Notes: generated from the letters alone by a model not told the origin. A stretch of 64,000 bases of DNA from Corynebacterium sp. p3-SID1241 (GCA_025144025.1 JALXWS010000005.1:89567-153566); one strand, 5' to 3'. Counted from the stretch's first letter, positions 10,366-19,311 are shown. A program made the numbers and translations.

Positions 10366-11478
10366 ATGCAATTCGGCATCTTCAGTATTGGGGACTTAAC
10401 CGCTGACCCCATCTCGGGGAAAACCCCCAATGAGGCTGAGCGCATCCGCAACTTAACGGAGATTGCGCTCAAGGCCGAGGAAGTAGGACTTGACGTTTTT
10501 GCCACCGGCGAGCACCACAACCCACCTTTCGTGCCGTCCTCACCCACCACGCACCTAGCTTATATCGCCGCCCAGACGAAGCGTTTACAACTGTCGACAG
10601 CAACCACCCTCATCACCACTAACGACCCAGTCAAGATCGCAGAGGATTACGCCTTCCTCCAGCACCTTGCTAACGGACGCGTAGACCTCATGCTGGGCCG
10701 CGGAAATACCGGCCCGGTCTATCCGTGGTTTGGCAAGGACATTCAGCAGGGCATTCCTCTTGCCATTGAGAACTATCACCTTCTTCGCAGGCTCTGGCGC
10801 GAGCCGGTAGTTAATTGGCATGGCAAGTTCCGCGCAGGGCTGGAAGGATTTACCGCTACTCCGGCACCACTGGATGGAATTCCGCCCTTTGTCTGGCACG
10901 GCTCCATTCGTTCGCCACAGATTGCCGAGCAAGCTGCTTATTACGGCGATGGTTTCTTCCACAACAATATTTTCTGGAATAAAGAGCACACTGCTCAGCT
11001 GGTAGATCTCTACCGCCGGCGATTTGCAGCCTACGGCCATGGTCAAGCCGACCAAGCAATTGTAGGCCTTGGCGGCCAAGTCTTTATCGGGGATACCGAG
11101 CAAGAGGCTAAGGATTTCTTCCGTCCCTACTTCGACAACGCTCCAGTATATGGCCACGGTCCGAGCCTTGAGGACTTCACTGCACAGACTCCACTGACTG
11201 TCGGTACCGTGGAACAGGTAGTTGAAAGGACCCTCAGCTTTGCTGATTGGGCGGGTGACTACCAACGCCAGCTATTCCTCATCGATCACGCCGGCCTTCC
11301 CCAGGAAGTAGTTCTGGAGCAGATAGAAATCCTGGGCACACAGGTTGTGCCCGAGCTGCGTCGCCGCTTTGAACAGCGCCGTCCAAGCCACGTGCCCTCT
11401 GACCCGCCAACGCACGCTAGCTTGCTCACTGAGCCCTACTCCTCACACCTGCAGGTCAACCCGGGAAAGGAGATCTAA
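10366..11478 (+). CDS. Luciferase-like FMN-dependent monooxygenase, CE1758 family
   Basis: 370 aa TIM-barrel flavin monooxygenase of the bacterial luciferase superfamily. Family features are the N-terminus MQFGIFSIGDLTADPISG, the segment LDVFATGEHHNPPFVPSSP and the barrel strand GRVDLMLGRGNTGPVYPWFG. The arrangement matches the CE1758 family, which is encoded next to a dedicated CE1759-type flavin reductase, exactly as here (6 bp downstream). The substrate is unknown. The start ATG has GAAAGG seven bases upstream. The C-terminal about 35 residues (PPTHASLLTEPYSS...) form a poorly conserved tail. The gene follows the broken HEPN-CBS gene and is probably transcribed with the reductase. Confidence 0.92.
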   Translation: MQFGIFSIGDLTADPISGKTPNEAERIRNLTEIALKAEEVGLDVFATGEHHNPPFVPSSPTTHLAYIAAQTKRLQLSTATTLITTNDPVKIAEDYAFLQHLANGRVDLMLGRGNTGPVYPWFGKDIQQGIPLAIENYHLLRRLWREPVVNWHGKFRAGLEGFTATPAPLDGIPPFVWHGSIRSPQIAEQAAYYGDGFFHNNIFWNKEHTAQLVDLYRRRFAAYGHGQADQAIVGLGGQVFIGDTEQEAKDFFRPYFDNAPVYGHGPSLEDFTAQTPLTVGTVEQVVERTLSFADWAGDYQRQLFLIDHAGLPQEVVLEQIEILGTQVVPELRRRFEQRRPSHVPSDPPTHASLLTEPYSSHLQVNPGKEI

Positions 11479-11484
11479 TTAGCT

Positions 11485-12144
11485 ATGCGCTCCCTACTCG
11501 TTATCTCAGCTGGTCTTTCACAGCCTTCCTCTTCTCGCAGACTGGCAGACATGCTCGCAGAAGCTACTCGCGCCAAGATTTCCGCGCGCGGTGAAGGAGC
11601 TCAGATCGACGTCATTGAGATTCGCGATTTAGCCTACGAACTCGCAACTGCCATGACCAATCGCACCGCGCCGACGCCATTGCTTACGCAAGCCAAGCAG
11701 AGAGTTGCCGAGGCTGATGGCCTCGTCGCCGTCACCCCTGTATTCCAGGGCAGCTATTCAGGCCTCTTCAAGATGTTCTTTGACACTTTGGAGCCCCATG
11801 CCCTAGACGGGCTTCCCACAATCATCGCGGCTACGGCTGGCTCCTCGCGCCATGCGCTGATTCTGGACTACGCGCTCCGTCCGCTGTTTAATCAACTCCA
11901 CGCGAGCGTGGTGCCGACGGGCGTTTTTCAAGCGGCAGAGGATTTAGGCACTCCTGAAGGAGAGCGTTTTACCGCCCGTATTGAGCGCTCTGCCATTCAG
12001 CTAGCGGATCAGATGGTTACCCCTCGCGACAGAGTGGCAGGAATCGCCGGCGATTTCAGCGGCCGGGGAGGAAGATCTACCATCCGACTATCCAAGGAGA
12101 ACTTCATTCCCCTTGAAAAGCTCTTAGATGGATATGGAGAATAG
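11485..12144 (+). CDS. FMN reductase, CE1759 family (partner of the LLM monooxygenase)
   Basis: 219 aa NAD(P)H-dependent flavin reductase with a flavodoxin-like fold. The phosphate-binding loop is at the N-terminus (VISAGLSQPSSSRRLAD, residues 6-22), and TPVFQGSYSGLFKMFFDTLE is typical of NADPH-dependent FMN reductases. It should supply reduced FMN to the preceding monooxygenase; the two form a two-gene unit with a 6 bp gap and GGAAAGGAG ahead of this ATG. The C-terminal extension from about 175 (GDFSGRGGRSTIRLS...) is characteristic of the CE1759 group rather than of generic SsuE/MsuE proteins. Confidence 0.9.
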   Translation: MRSLLVISAGLSQPSSSRRLADMLAEATRAKISARGEGAQIDVIEIRDLAYELATAMTNRTAPTPLLTQAKQRVAEADGLVAVTPVFQGSYSGLFKMFFDTLEPHALDGLPTIIAATAGSSRHALILDYALRPLFNQLHASVVPTGVFQAAEDLGTPEGERFTARIERSAIQLADQMVTPRDRVAGIAGDFSGRGGRSTIRLSKENFIPLEKLLDGYGE

Positions 12145-12179
12145 AGCACAAGGCCAGCATCATTAAGCATAGGCCCAGA

Positions 12180-12208
12180 TTGATAGAAGGTGTGACTTTC
12201 GCTACACT
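12180..12208 (+). promoter_or_regulatory. Sigma-A type promoter of sdaA
   Basis: TTGATA (12180-12185), a 17 bp spacer and TACACT (12203-12208) make a good vegetative promoter. The transcript would have a leader of about 100 nt containing a small inverted repeat (TCTTCC/GGAAGA). The only Shine-Dalgarno-like AGAAAGG lies unusually far (about 15 nt) from the sdaA ATG. Confidence 0.65.
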
Positions 12209-12312
12209 GGTCGCATAAAATCTGCCTCCCCCTTCCGTTCCGGTTTCTTCCGACGTAGGAAGACCTATCACCCGACAGCAATCTCTCCAGAAAGGTTCGG
12301 CACAGCTTAACT

Positions 12313-13722
12313 ATGACAATTAGTGTCACGGACATATTCTCCATCGGTATTGGCCCCTCCTCTTCGCACACCGTCGGGCCCATGCGTGCGGCTAAGCAAT
12401 TCCTCGATTCCCTCGAGAAGCCCCCAGCAAAGGTGTATACCGAGTTGCGAGGTTCTCTTTCCGCCACTGGCCGCGGGCATGCCTCCGACCGCGCTGTTAT
12501 CCTCGGGCTCGCTGGCTGGGATCCGCTAAGCGTGCCTATCGACGCCGAGCCACACGCAGGTGGATTTATCCCCAGTGAGGGAACCATCTCTGGCCCCCGC
12601 GGCACGGTGGACTATGAGATCGTTTTTGATAACGAGCCACTTCCCCAACACCCCAATGGCATGATTTTTAGCGCTTGGGACGAAAGCGGCAACCTCATCG
12701 CAGAAAAAGAAGAGTACTTTTCTGTCGGCGGCGGCTTTATTCTCTCTCGCTCCGAGCTCGATGCGGAAGTAGCCGAAAGCAACGAGGTTCCAGCTGGTGT
12801 CGCCGCAGCACAGGTTGATGACTCCGTTCCTTATCATTTCACCACGGGCGAAGAATTGCTCAATCTGTGTGAGGCTCATGACAAGGCGATTTGGGAGATC
12901 GTGCTCGCCAATGAGGAAGCCTTGCACCGTGACGAAGGCGGCGCCGAATTCGCTTTGCGGCACCTCGATCTGGTCTGGGACATTATGCGAGAGTGTGTGA
13001 CCGAGGGCATTTCCACCAAAGGACTCCTCCCCGGTGGGCTGCGCGTGCCACGCCGCGCCCCGAAGATGTACGCTCAATTGCTGGAAAACCAGGATGACGA
13101 CAGCTGTGGTTTTTCTGCCATGGAGTGGGTTAACCTCTACGCCCTAGCGGTCAATGAGCAAAACGCAGCCGGCGGACGCGTCATCACCGCGCCTACCAAT
13201 GGCGCGTGTGGCATTATTCCAGCGGTACTGCATTATGCACGCGATTTTCGCGCGGACTTTACTCGGTCGACTGCGCGCCGTTACCTTTTGACCGCCGGCG
13301 CAATCGGCATGATCATCAAGGAAAATGCGTCCATTTCCGGAGCTGAGGTCGGCTGCCAAGGCGAAGTGGGCTCCGCCTCCGCTATGGCCGCCGCGGGCAT
13401 GGCAGAGCTACTGGGTGCAGCTCCAGCCCAGGTGGAAAACGCCGCGGAGATCGCGTTGGAACATAATTTAGGCCTAACCTGCGACCCAGTTGGCGGCCTG
13501 GTGCAAATTCCATGCATTGAGCGCAATGCGATTGGCGCGGTAAAATCCATCAATGCCGCACGCATGGCCAAAATGGGCGAAGGAACGCACCATGTGACCT
13601 TGGATAATGCGGTGCAAACCATGGCTGAGACCGGCCGCGATATGCACTCTAAGTACAAAGAGACCTCCCTGGGCGGATTGGCCAAGACCATGGGCTTTAG
13701 CGTTTCCCAGGTGGAATGCTAA
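12313..13722 (+). CDS. sdaA: L-serine ammonia-lyase (iron-sulfur L-serine dehydratase)
   Basis: Converts L-serine to pyruvate and ammonia. 469 aa, single-chain [4Fe-4S] type with the beta domain first ([19 protein letters not shown], residues 12-30) and the alpha domain second. The cluster cysteines fall in [15 protein letters not shown] and in [21 protein letters not shown], the expected pattern. This is the known serine-degrading enzyme of corynebacteria and needs anaerobic or reducing conditions for cluster stability. It has its own promoter. The stop codon overlaps the start of the TetR gene by 7 bp, implying translational coupling to that regulator. Confidence 0.96.
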   Translation: MTISVTDIFSIGIGPSSSHTVGPMRAAKQFLDSLEKPPAKVYTELRGSLSATGRGHASDRAVILGLAGWDPLSVPIDAEPHAGGFIPSEGTISGPRGTVDYEIVFDNEPLPQHPNGMIFSAWDESGNLIAEKEEYFSVGGGFILSRSELDAEVAESNEVPAGVAAAQVDDSVPYHFTTGEELLNLCEAHDKAIWEIVLANEEALHRDEGGAEFALRHLDLVWDIMRECVTEGISTKGLLPGGLRVPRRAPKMYAQLLENQDDDSCGFSAMEWVNLYALAVNEQNAAGGRVITAPTNGACGIIPAVLHYARDFRADFTRSTARRYLLTAGAIGMIIKENASISGAEVGCQGEVGSASAMAAAGMAELLGAAPAQVENAAEIALEHNLGLTCDPVGGLVQIPCIERNAIGAVKSINAARMAKMGEGTHHVTLDNAVQTMAETGRDMHSKYKETSLGGLAKTMGFSVSQVEC

Positions 13723-14309
13723 AAAGAGACTCCATGCGCGCAGATGCCCTTCACCGCCGCACAGCCATTGTGGCCGCGGCGTGTCAGCTCTTTCGTACCC
13801 ACGGCGATAATGTCGCTCTAGATAAGGTAGCCGCTCAAGCCGGGGTGAGTGTGGCCACGGTCTATCGCAACTTCCCCAACCGCGCGAGCTTGATTCGCGC
13901 TTGTGCGGAGTATATGGGAGAAGCGTTTGCGAAGTTCCAACAGCGCCTTATCGCGGACTTCGAGCATCCCACGCACTCTGGGGAGGACTACGTGCGTACC
14001 TACGCCACCCATATCCTGACCATGGGGCTAAACACTCTCATTCCCGCCTTTGTCCCACAGGATTTAGATTCTTTAAGCCCCGAATTGACCGCGCAGCGAG
14101 ACCTCTTAGAGCGCAATGGACGGCGGTTTATTGAGCTTGGGCAACAGCAAGGCGAGATTGGCCCTGGCGTCACCCACCTCGAGTTCATCGTGGGCCTGCT
14201 GAGCTTGGCTCGCCCCCGCGAGGTAGATGTCGAGGCTTACCAGCCGGATATTCAAGAAAGAATCATTGATCTCTATTTGGCGGGTATTAAAAGAGGGCAC
14301 CGCACTTAA
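13716..14309 (+). CDS. TetR/AcrR family transcriptional regulator
   Basis: 197 aa with an N-terminal TetR helix-turn-helix: DKVAAQAGVSVATVYRNFPN at about 37-56, preceded by AAACQLFRTHGDN. The C-terminal ligand-binding half is not recognisable to a known effector class. The ATG at 13716 overlaps the sdaA stop (AATGCTAA); ATG 13734 (MRADALHRR) is an alternative start with no clear Shine-Dalgarno. The overlap suggests it is co-translated with sdaA and may regulate serine or drug response genes; the target is unknown. It converges with hisS 27 bp downstream, where GAGGGCA/TGCCCTTC can form a weak shared hairpin. Confidence 0.88.
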   Translation: MLKRDSMRADALHRRTAIVAAACQLFRTHGDNVALDKVAAQAGVSVATVYRNFPNRASLIRACAEYMGEAFAKFQQRLIADFEHPTHSGEDYVRTYATHILTMGLNTLIPAFVPQDLDSLSPELTAQRDLLERNGRRFIELGQQQGEIGPGVTHLEFIVGLLSLARPREVDVEAYQPDIQERIIDLYLAGIKRGHRT

Positions 14310-14336
14310 GCGCGATGCCCTTCCGGCTAAAGATTC

Positions 14337-15626
14337 TTAAGCCTCGTCGTGCATTTGCCGTGCAAGGGTCGAAACTAGGTCAGCGACGTTGACGTCGTGC
14401 TGCTCGTGAGCGGCTAGGTCCTTGAGTGCGACGGTGCCGTTTTCTAGCTCCTGTTCGCCGAGGACGAGCGCGAATCGTGCGCCGGCGCGGTCAGCTCCCT
14501 TCATCGCCCCCTTGAGTCCACGGTCTCCAAAGGACATATCCGCCGAAATTCCGGCCTTCCGGAGGCCATTGATAAGAGTGGTCATGGTGCGTTTTGCGGC
14601 TGAGCCCAAAGCCACACCGAAAACATCCACGCGGGAATCAACGCCATCGAGAGTGATGCCCTCTGCCTCCAGTGCCAAAAGGGCGCGATCTACGCCCAAG
14701 CCGTATCCGATGCCGGACAGGTCTTGACCGCCCAGCTGGGCCATCAGGCCGTCGTAGCGGCCACCGCCGCCGATTCCGGACTGCGCACCAAGGCCATCGT
14801 GAACGAACTCGAAGCAGGTCTTGGTGTAATAATCCAAACCGCGGACCATACGCGGGTTAATCTCGTAGGCCACGCCCATATCATCTAGCATGCCAGTGAC
14901 GGTTTCGAAGTGCTCCCGGCACTCATCATTGAGGTGGTCAAGCATCAAGGGGGCATCAGTAAGCTGCTCTTGTACCTCTGGACGCTTATCATCCAGCACG
15001 CGCAGCGGGTTAATCTCTGCACGATGGCGGGTCTCTTCATCCAAGTCGAGCTTGAAGAGAAACTCCTGCAGCTTCTCCCGGTAAGCCGGACGGCAATTGC
15101 GATCACCCAAGCTGGTGAGCTCTAGGCGGAAGCCACTAAGCCCTAGCGCGCGGAAGGAACGATCTGCCAAAGCGATAACTTCGGCATCTAGCGCAGGATC
15201 GTCGACGCCAATAGCCTCTACGCCTACCTGCTGCAGCTGACGGTAGCGACCAGCCTGGGGGCGCTCATACCGGAAGAACGGACCAAAATAGTTGAGCTTA
15301 ACCGGCAACTGGCCTCGGTCCAGATTGTGTTCAATGACCGAGCGCATCACGCCGGCGGTCCCCTCCGGTCGCAACGTCACGGAGCGCTCGCCTCGATCGG
15401 CGAAGGTATACATCTCCTTGGATACCACGTCGGTGGACTCTCCGACGCCACGAGCAAAGAGCGCAGTGTCTTCGAAGATAGGCAGCTCAATGTGCTGGAA
15501 GCCGGAGAGATGTGCCTGCTCCACCATGGTCTGGCGCACCTTATAGAAAGCGGCCGACTGCGGCGGGAAATAGTCTGGGACACCTTTGGGGGCGGACAGG
15601 GCTTGGAACTGCTTCTTTTTACTCAC
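14337..15626 (-). CDS. hisS: Histidyl-tRNA synthetase
   Basis: Class II HisRS, 429 aa when begun at GTG 15626 ([20 protein letters not shown]). This is preferred over the longer in-frame extension because APKGVPDY is the normal N-terminal motif and the family length is about 420-430. Motif 2 region: [13 protein letters not shown]. Histidine-specific motifs: [12 protein letters not shown] and GGGRYDGLM. The C-terminal anticodon-binding domain covers the last 100 residues ([20 protein letters not shown]...). The start lies 5 bp from the stop of the hydrolase upstream, so the two are co-transcribed. Confidence 0.96.
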   Translation of the reverse strand: MSKKKQFQALSAPKGVPDYFPPQSAAFYKVRQTMVEQAHLSGFQHIELPIFEDTALFARGVGESTDVVSKEMYTFADRGERSVTLRPEGTAGVMRSVIEHNLDRGQLPVKLNYFGPFFRYERPQAGRYRQLQQVGVEAIGVDDPALDAEVIALADRSFRALGLSGFRLELTSLGDRNCRPAYREKLQEFLFKLDLDEETRHRAEINPLRVLDDKRPEVQEQLTDAPLMLDHLNDECREHFETVTGMLDDMGVAYEINPRMVRGLDYYTKTCFEFVHDGLGAQSGIGGGGRYDGLMAQLGGQDLSGIGYGLGVDRALLALEAEGITLDGVDSRVDVFGVALGSAAKRTMTTLINGLRKAGISADMSFGDRGLKGAMKGADRAGARFALVLGEQELENGTVALKDLAAHEQHDVNVADLVSTLARQMHDEA

Positions 15627-15631
15627 GACTA

Positions 15632-16267
15632 TTACAGTACCTCCCTCAATGTTGCGAAGAAGGGATTGGTCGCCCTCTCCTTTCGCATCGTGGTGGTGGG
15701 GCCGTGCCCGGGCAAAAGGTCTAGGTTGTCTGCCAAGCTCCATACTGGGCCGGCGAGCGACTTTTGCATGGCATCGGGGTCCGAGTGAGGCAGGTCAGTG
15801 CGCCCAATGGCACCGGCAAATAACACATCCCCAGTTAGTGCAAAGTCCTGCGAGACGATTATGACGCACCCCGGCGAATGCCCAGGCGCGTGTTTAAGGG
15901 TGAATTCATGACTGAGCAGCTCTAGAATTTCCCCATCGCGCAGCTCGCGGACGGTTTCGATGGGGGTCATGTGCGCGGCGTCGAAAAGCTCTTGCGCTTG
16001 CGCCGAAACACCTTCGCCACGATCCAGCATGAATTTATCAGCGGGATGAATATAGACAGGGATATCAAGCTTTTTCGCCAGGGCGCCGGCGTCTCGGGTG
16101 TGGTCAATGTGGCCGTGGGTAAGCACGATAGCCTCATAGTCAAAGTCATGTTCTAAGACTTTTTCCATCGCATCCATGCCGGGATCAACAATGAAGGCGC
16201 GACGGCCCTCTGAAATCACATAAGTATTGGTGTGAAAGGGGCCGACAGTAAAACCGTAGATTTCCAT
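15632..16267 (-). CDS. Metallo-beta-lactamase-fold hydrolase (glyoxalase II-like)
   Basis: 211 aa cytoplasmic MBL-fold protein. The metal motif is [11 protein letters not shown] (HxHxDH) at about residues 49-59, followed by later ligands in [13 protein letters not shown] and the C-terminal [10 protein letters not shown]. This is the short group of hydroxyacylglutathione-hydrolase-like proteins found next to hisS in many actinobacteria; its substrate is not proven, and corynebacteria make mycothiol rather than glutathione. Start ATG 16267 ([17 protein letters not shown]) fits relatives and has AGGGTGG upstream; the longer MAAARVVG start is less likely. It forms an operon with hisS. Confidence 0.9.
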   Translation of the reverse strand: MEIYGFTVGPFHTNTYVISEGRRAFIVDPGMDAMEKVLEHDFDYEAIVLTHGHIDHTRDAGALAKKLDIPVYIHPADKFMLDRGEGVSAQAQELFDAAHMTPIETVRELRDGEILELLSHEFTLKHAPGHSPGCVIIVSQDFALTGDVLFAGAIGRTDLPHSDPDAMQKSLAGPVWSLADNLDLLPGHGPTTTMRKERATNPFFATLREVL

Positions 16268-16350
16268 ACCTACCACCCTAGCTGCCGCCATAAAAAAGAG
16301 CCGGCCTCCCCCATCTTCTCAATGAGCGGAGACCGGAACCATCGGAATGA

Positions 16351-16848
16351 TTATCGCAATACGTCCCATACCTTTTCATAGTCCAGCTGGGTAACAACGC
16401 CTGGCACCATTTCAGTGTGGATGATTTTATGGTTTTCATCAGCCACCACCACGGACCGGGCAAGAAGACCTTCCAAGACGGAATCGCGTACGGTCACGCC
16501 GAACTTCTCGCCAAAGTCCGATCGAAATGCGGAGGCGGCGATGACACCGTCAATGCCCTTAGACGCACAAAAGCGCTTGAGAGTAAAGGGCAAGTCACGA
16601 GAAACGCAAAGAAGCTTAGTATTGTCTAGCTGCGAAACTTGTTCATGGAAGCGACGCAGTTGCTCCTGGCAGGCAGGGGTTTCAATAGAGGGAAAGATAG
16701 AGATAATAAGGCGCGTGCACGCAAAAGTCTCATTGGTAATCTGACTCAGGTCGGTACCGATGAGTTCAAATTCGGGCAGCGGATCTCCCACTGCGGGAAG
16801 GTCACCTACGGTGGGCGTTGGTGGATCGGTAAAATCTGGTTCAACCAC
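16351..16848 (-). CDS. tpx: Thiol peroxidase (Tpx, atypical 2-Cys peroxiredoxin)
   Basis: 165 aa peroxiredoxin reducing hydroperoxides. The peroxidatic cysteine is in SIFPSIETPACQEQLRRF (TPxC motif), followed by CVSRDLPFTLKRFC, whose second Cys matches the resolving position in Tpx enzymes. Length and the C-terminal MVPGVVTQLDYEKVW fit the family. The GTG start (MVEPDFTDPP) has no Shine-Dalgarno but a TACCCT box 8 nt upstream, so the mRNA is probably leaderless. It is divergent from the cyclophilin gene. Confidence 0.95.
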   Translation of the reverse strand: MVEPDFTDPPTPTVGDLPAVGDPLPEFELIGTDLSQITNETFACTRLIISIFPSIETPACQEQLRRFHEQVSQLDNTKLLCVSRDLPFTLKRFCASKGIDGVIAASAFRSDFGEKFGVTVRDSVLEGLLARSVVVADENHKIIHTEMVPGVVTQLDYEKVWDVLR

Positions 16849-16856
16849 GGAAAACT

Positions 16857-16862
16857 AGGGTA
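16857..16862 (-). promoter_or_regulatory. -10 box of leaderless tpx
   Basis: Reading the minus strand, TACCCT ends 8 nt before the GTG start of tpx; no ribosome-binding site intervenes. Confidence 0.45.
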
Positions 16863-16992
16863 CTTGTGATCGAGTTGAAAAGCTATTAACTTGCCCTAAT
16901 TCCGGTGCCAACACTTTCTCCGCAGTATAGAACCGCTAAACTCGGTCAGGTTGAATCATGCCACCGAAAATCGCTAGAAAGGTTGACTCCCG

Positions 16993-17853
16993 GTGCCAAA
17001 TAATCAAAAACGCGGCGAAGAGGCGTTGAGCAAGCTCGAGCGCGAGCTAAAATCCCGCGAACGCAAGCAGAAGGCACGCCCGTTAGGCGTTGTTGCCGCT
17101 TCCCTCGTAGTAATCCTCGCCCTCGTGGGCGGCATCTACTTCCTGTCCACCCGCGAAGGTGACGATGAGAACGTTCAGGCTGAGGAGTCTTCTGCAGCTG
17201 AGACCTCGCAGGAAGCCCCACAGGCAGAGCCCATCGCAGATAAGCGCGCAAAGGCCCTGCCGGATACCGTGACCTGTACGTACGAAGATAACGGTCAGGA
17301 TGCCAACGGCGCGAAGAAGCCAGCGGGCAAGGACATTTCCACCAAGGGCACTGTAGCTGTCTCCTTTGAGACCAATCAGGGCACCATTGAGATGGAGATG
17401 GACCGTGCCAAGGCACCGTGTACCACCAATGCGATTTCTGAGCTGGCTAAATCCGGCTACTACGATGACACCGTTTGCCACCGTATGACTTCGAGCGGAA
17501 TCAACGTTTTGCAGTGCGGCGACCCGACAGGTTCCGGCTCCGGCGGTCCTGGCTTTAGCTTCGCTGATGAATACCCCACCGACGAAGTAGATGAGAAGGA
17601 CGCTCAGAACCCCGTTATCTACCCGCGCGGCTCCGTTGCCATGGCCAACAGCGGCCCAGATACCAATGGCTCCCAGTTCTTCCTCAACTACGACGATTCC
17701 GAGCTCGCCCCGAGCTACACCTACTTCGCCACCATTACCGAAAAAGGTATGGAGACGATGGACAAGATTGCCAAGAACGGCGTCGAAGGCGGCCAGCCAG
17801 ATGGCAAGCCAGCCAAGGAAGTAAAGATTAAGAAGGCTACTGTCAAGGCCTAG
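16993..17853 (+). CDS. Membrane-anchored cyclophilin-type peptidyl-prolyl isomerase
   Basis: 286 aa. A charged cytoplasmic N-terminus (MPNNQKRGEEALSKLERELK) with a predicted coiled helix precedes one transmembrane segment at about 31-52 (PLGVVAASLVVILALVGGIYF). An acidic Ala/Glu linker (EESSAAETSQEAPQ) follows, then an extracytoplasmic cyclophilin domain from about 117 (VAVSFETNQGTIEME). Diagnostic stretches are VCHRMTSSG and MANSGPDTNGSQFFLNY. It likely assists folding of exported proteins. The GTG start has AGAAAGG about 10 nt upstream. A complex hairpin terminator follows. Confidence 0.93.
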   Translation: MPNNQKRGEEALSKLERELKSRERKQKARPLGVVAASLVVILALVGGIYFLSTREGDDENVQAEESSAAETSQEAPQAEPIADKRAKALPDTVTCTYEDNGQDANGAKKPAGKDISTKGTVAVSFETNQGTIEMEMDRAKAPCTTNAISELAKSGYYDDTVCHRMTSSGINVLQCGDPTGSGSGGPGFSFADEYPTDEVDEKDAQNPVIYPRGSVAMANSGPDTNGSQFFLNYDDSELAPSYTYFATITEKGMETMDKIAKNGVEGGQPDGKPAKEVKIKKATVKA

Positions 17854-17930
17854 GCAACTTAAAAGCCCTGCTTGACGACGCCTCCCTATTCCCACTACCA
17901 CCCCACACCCCCCTAACGGGGGCAGGGGTT

Positions 17931-17981
17931 AAGCCCCGGGCATTCTTCACTTTCACAGTGAACGAACGAGCCGGGGCTTTT
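17931..17981 (+). terminator. Nested-hairpin terminator after the cyclophilin gene
   Basis: AAGCCCCGG (17931-17939) pairs with CCGGGGCTT (17971-17979) and is followed by TT. Within the loop a second hairpin TTCACT-TTCAC-AGTGAA (17946-17962) forms. A separate C6-TAAC-G5 hairpin lies just upstream at 17908-17922. Confidence 0.7.
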
Positions 17982-18140
17982 ACTTTCCTTAATTTAATCT
18001 GAGCCTGAATATAAGCCCTTAGCTGCAGAAACACTAAGCCCCTAAAATTCCCCTAGTTCACACTAGCCACAAGAGTAAACATGCAGCACTCAGCAGACTT
18101 TCAGTTAATTCAGTGAGTAAACAAATTCCTGCCAATACTG

Positions 18141-18169
18141 TTGCGGAACCCTGTCAGCCTGTCTAATAT
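18141..18169 (+). promoter_or_regulatory. Promoter of the small secreted protein gene
   Basis: TTGCGG (18141-18146), a 17 bp spacer and TAATAT (18164-18169) form a good sigma-A promoter. The leader is about 35 nt and carries AGGAATC ahead of the ATG at 18212. Between this and the upstream terminator (about 160 bp) I see no gene. Confidence 0.65.
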
Positions 18170-18211
18170 TTGAAACGTCTTTGAACGCACCAATCTTGTT
18201 AGGAATCAAAA

Positions 18212-18514
18212 ATGAAGCTTTTCTCCCGCAAGGCACTCGTTGCAGGCGCAACCGCGCTGTCCATGACCTTCGCTGGCACCACCGTTGCTACCGCTGCCGA
18301 GACCACTCCAGCGTCCTCCACCGAGAACAAGGAGTCCGCCGCTGCGACCACCACCAATGGCGCTGAGCCGACCGAGGAGGGTTCCTCCATCAAGGATATG
18401 GATCCTAAGGAAATCAAGGCTTGGATCGGCGTTGTTACCGCCGTCATCGGCGCTCTGGGCACCCTGTTCGCTTTCGCTAACAAGTACCTCGACCTGCCTT
18501 TCGGCAACAAGTAA
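18212..18514 (+). CDS. Small secreted protein with a C-terminal hydrophobic helix
   Basis: 100 aa. The Sec signal peptide at residues 1-29 has Arg/Lys near the start, the hydrophobic core ALVAGATALSMTFAG and a cleavage site near TAA-E. A Ser/Thr/Ala/Glu-rich linker (about 30-60) follows. The rest is a compact helix from about 64 (DPKEIKAWIGVVTAVIGALG...) to about 94, amphipathic to hydrophobic, ending in a short charged tail. There is no cysteine, lipobox or LPxTG. I do not recognise a characterised family. The monocistronic layout with a strong promoter and terminator suggests high expression; a membrane-active or envelope-associated peptide is possible but unproven. Confidence 0.85.
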   Translation: MKLFSRKALVAGATALSMTFAGTTVATAAETTPASSTENKESAAATTTNGAEPTEEGSSIKDMDPKEIKAWIGVVTAVIGALGTLFAFANKYLDLPFGNK

Positions 18515-18539
18515 GGTCACCGCTTCATAGCGATTCTTA

Positions 18540-18572
18540 AGCCGCTGCATTCCAAAAGGGAATGCAGCGGCT
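18540..18572 (+). terminator. Strong terminator between convergent genes
   Basis: AGCCGCTGCATTCC and GGAATGCAGCGGCT form a perfect 14 bp stem with a 5-base loop, followed by GTTTCG. It lies between the secreted-protein gene and the convergent DUF421 gene. Confidence 0.85.
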
Positions 18573-18641
18573 GTTTCGTAGGCTTTTGAGCAATCGGAAG
18601 AACTGACCGACGCTTGAGCTTTTCCAGGCTTAGGGATGCAT

Positions 18642-19214
18642 CTAGGACTCTTTGGCGTCTTCAATGTACTCGGACCCTACGAGGTCTTTGAAAAGCTCTG
18701 GGTCGATTGTTAGACCGACCCTGATGACAGAGATATGACCTGTGGGCTCCAGGATCATAATCTGTACGTCCTGCATGCGGCTAATGCCTGCTTTGCGGGC
18801 AGCAGAATAGATATCTGACTTAGTAATATGCGCCAGGGTCAAGTTATCCTCAACCATTTTCCCGCGAAATACTAGGAGAACTGGGCGCCGGTCAAGAAAG
18901 CGAGTCCACTTCACCACTTTGCGGATAGTACCGAACGCGGCCTCTAGAGCCATCAGGGTAGTCAAGCCGATTACGCCGGCGGCCAGGGTCGGTGGATTAC
19001 CCACAATGACACGGCCTGCAACCGCGCCAAACATAATGATGATGATGGCATCTGAGGCCGTCATGGAGGTAAGGACCCTGGAACCAAATATCTTCACTAA
19101 GACCATGAAGGATAGGTAGATGCCCAAAGTGGCTAATACGACAACGGGGATACGGTGCCATTCAATGCCTAGTTGATAGGTAATTTCGCGCAGGAAGAGG
19201 TCTAGAGTATCCAC
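18642..19214 (-). CDS. DUF421 family membrane protein (YetF-like)
   Basis: 190 aa. Three hydrophobic helices lie in the N-terminal half (IPVVVLATLGIYLSFMVLVKI, ASDAIIIIMFGAVAGRVIVG and LAAGVIGLTTLMALEAAF). A cytoplasmic alpha/beta domain typical of DUF421/YetF/YrbG follows (RRPVLLVFRGKMVEDNL, then ARKAGISRMQDVQIMILEPTG). Biochemical role is unknown; some relatives are linked to spore or stress functions in Bacillus, which does not transfer. The start ATG (MDTLDLFLREI) is the only reasonable one. The gene is monocistronic between two terminators. Confidence 0.88.
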   Translation of the reverse strand: MDTLDLFLREITYQLGIEWHRIPVVVLATLGIYLSFMVLVKIFGSRVLTSMTASDAIIIIMFGAVAGRVIVGNPPTLAAGVIGLTTLMALEAAFGTIRKVVKWTRFLDRRPVLLVFRGKMVEDNLTLAHITKSDIYSAARKAGISRMQDVQIMILEPTGHISVIRVGLTIDPELFKDLVGSEYIEDAKES

Positions 19215-19254
19215 GGTTGATTAGGTTACCTGGCTGCTGCAAGGCATACAGAAA

Positions 19255-19297
19255 AGGCGGAGCGATACTCCCCCGTTTAGAAAGAACCGCTCCGCCT
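19255..19297 (-). terminator. Terminator of the 5'-nucleotidase gene
   Basis: On the minus strand AGGCGGAGCG and CGCTCCGCCT pair over 10 bp across a 23-base loop and are followed by TTTTC. It lies 15 bp after the nucleotidase stop codon. Confidence 0.75.
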
Positions 19298-19311
19298 AGC
19301 GCCGTGATAGC

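Noticed and set aside
17908-17922. C6-TAAC-G5 hairpin, reminiscent of the C-rich loops of actinobacterial 6C RNA
   Set aside because: 6C RNA has C-runs in loops of two hairpins; here the C-run is in the stem and only one such hairpin is present next to a terminator.
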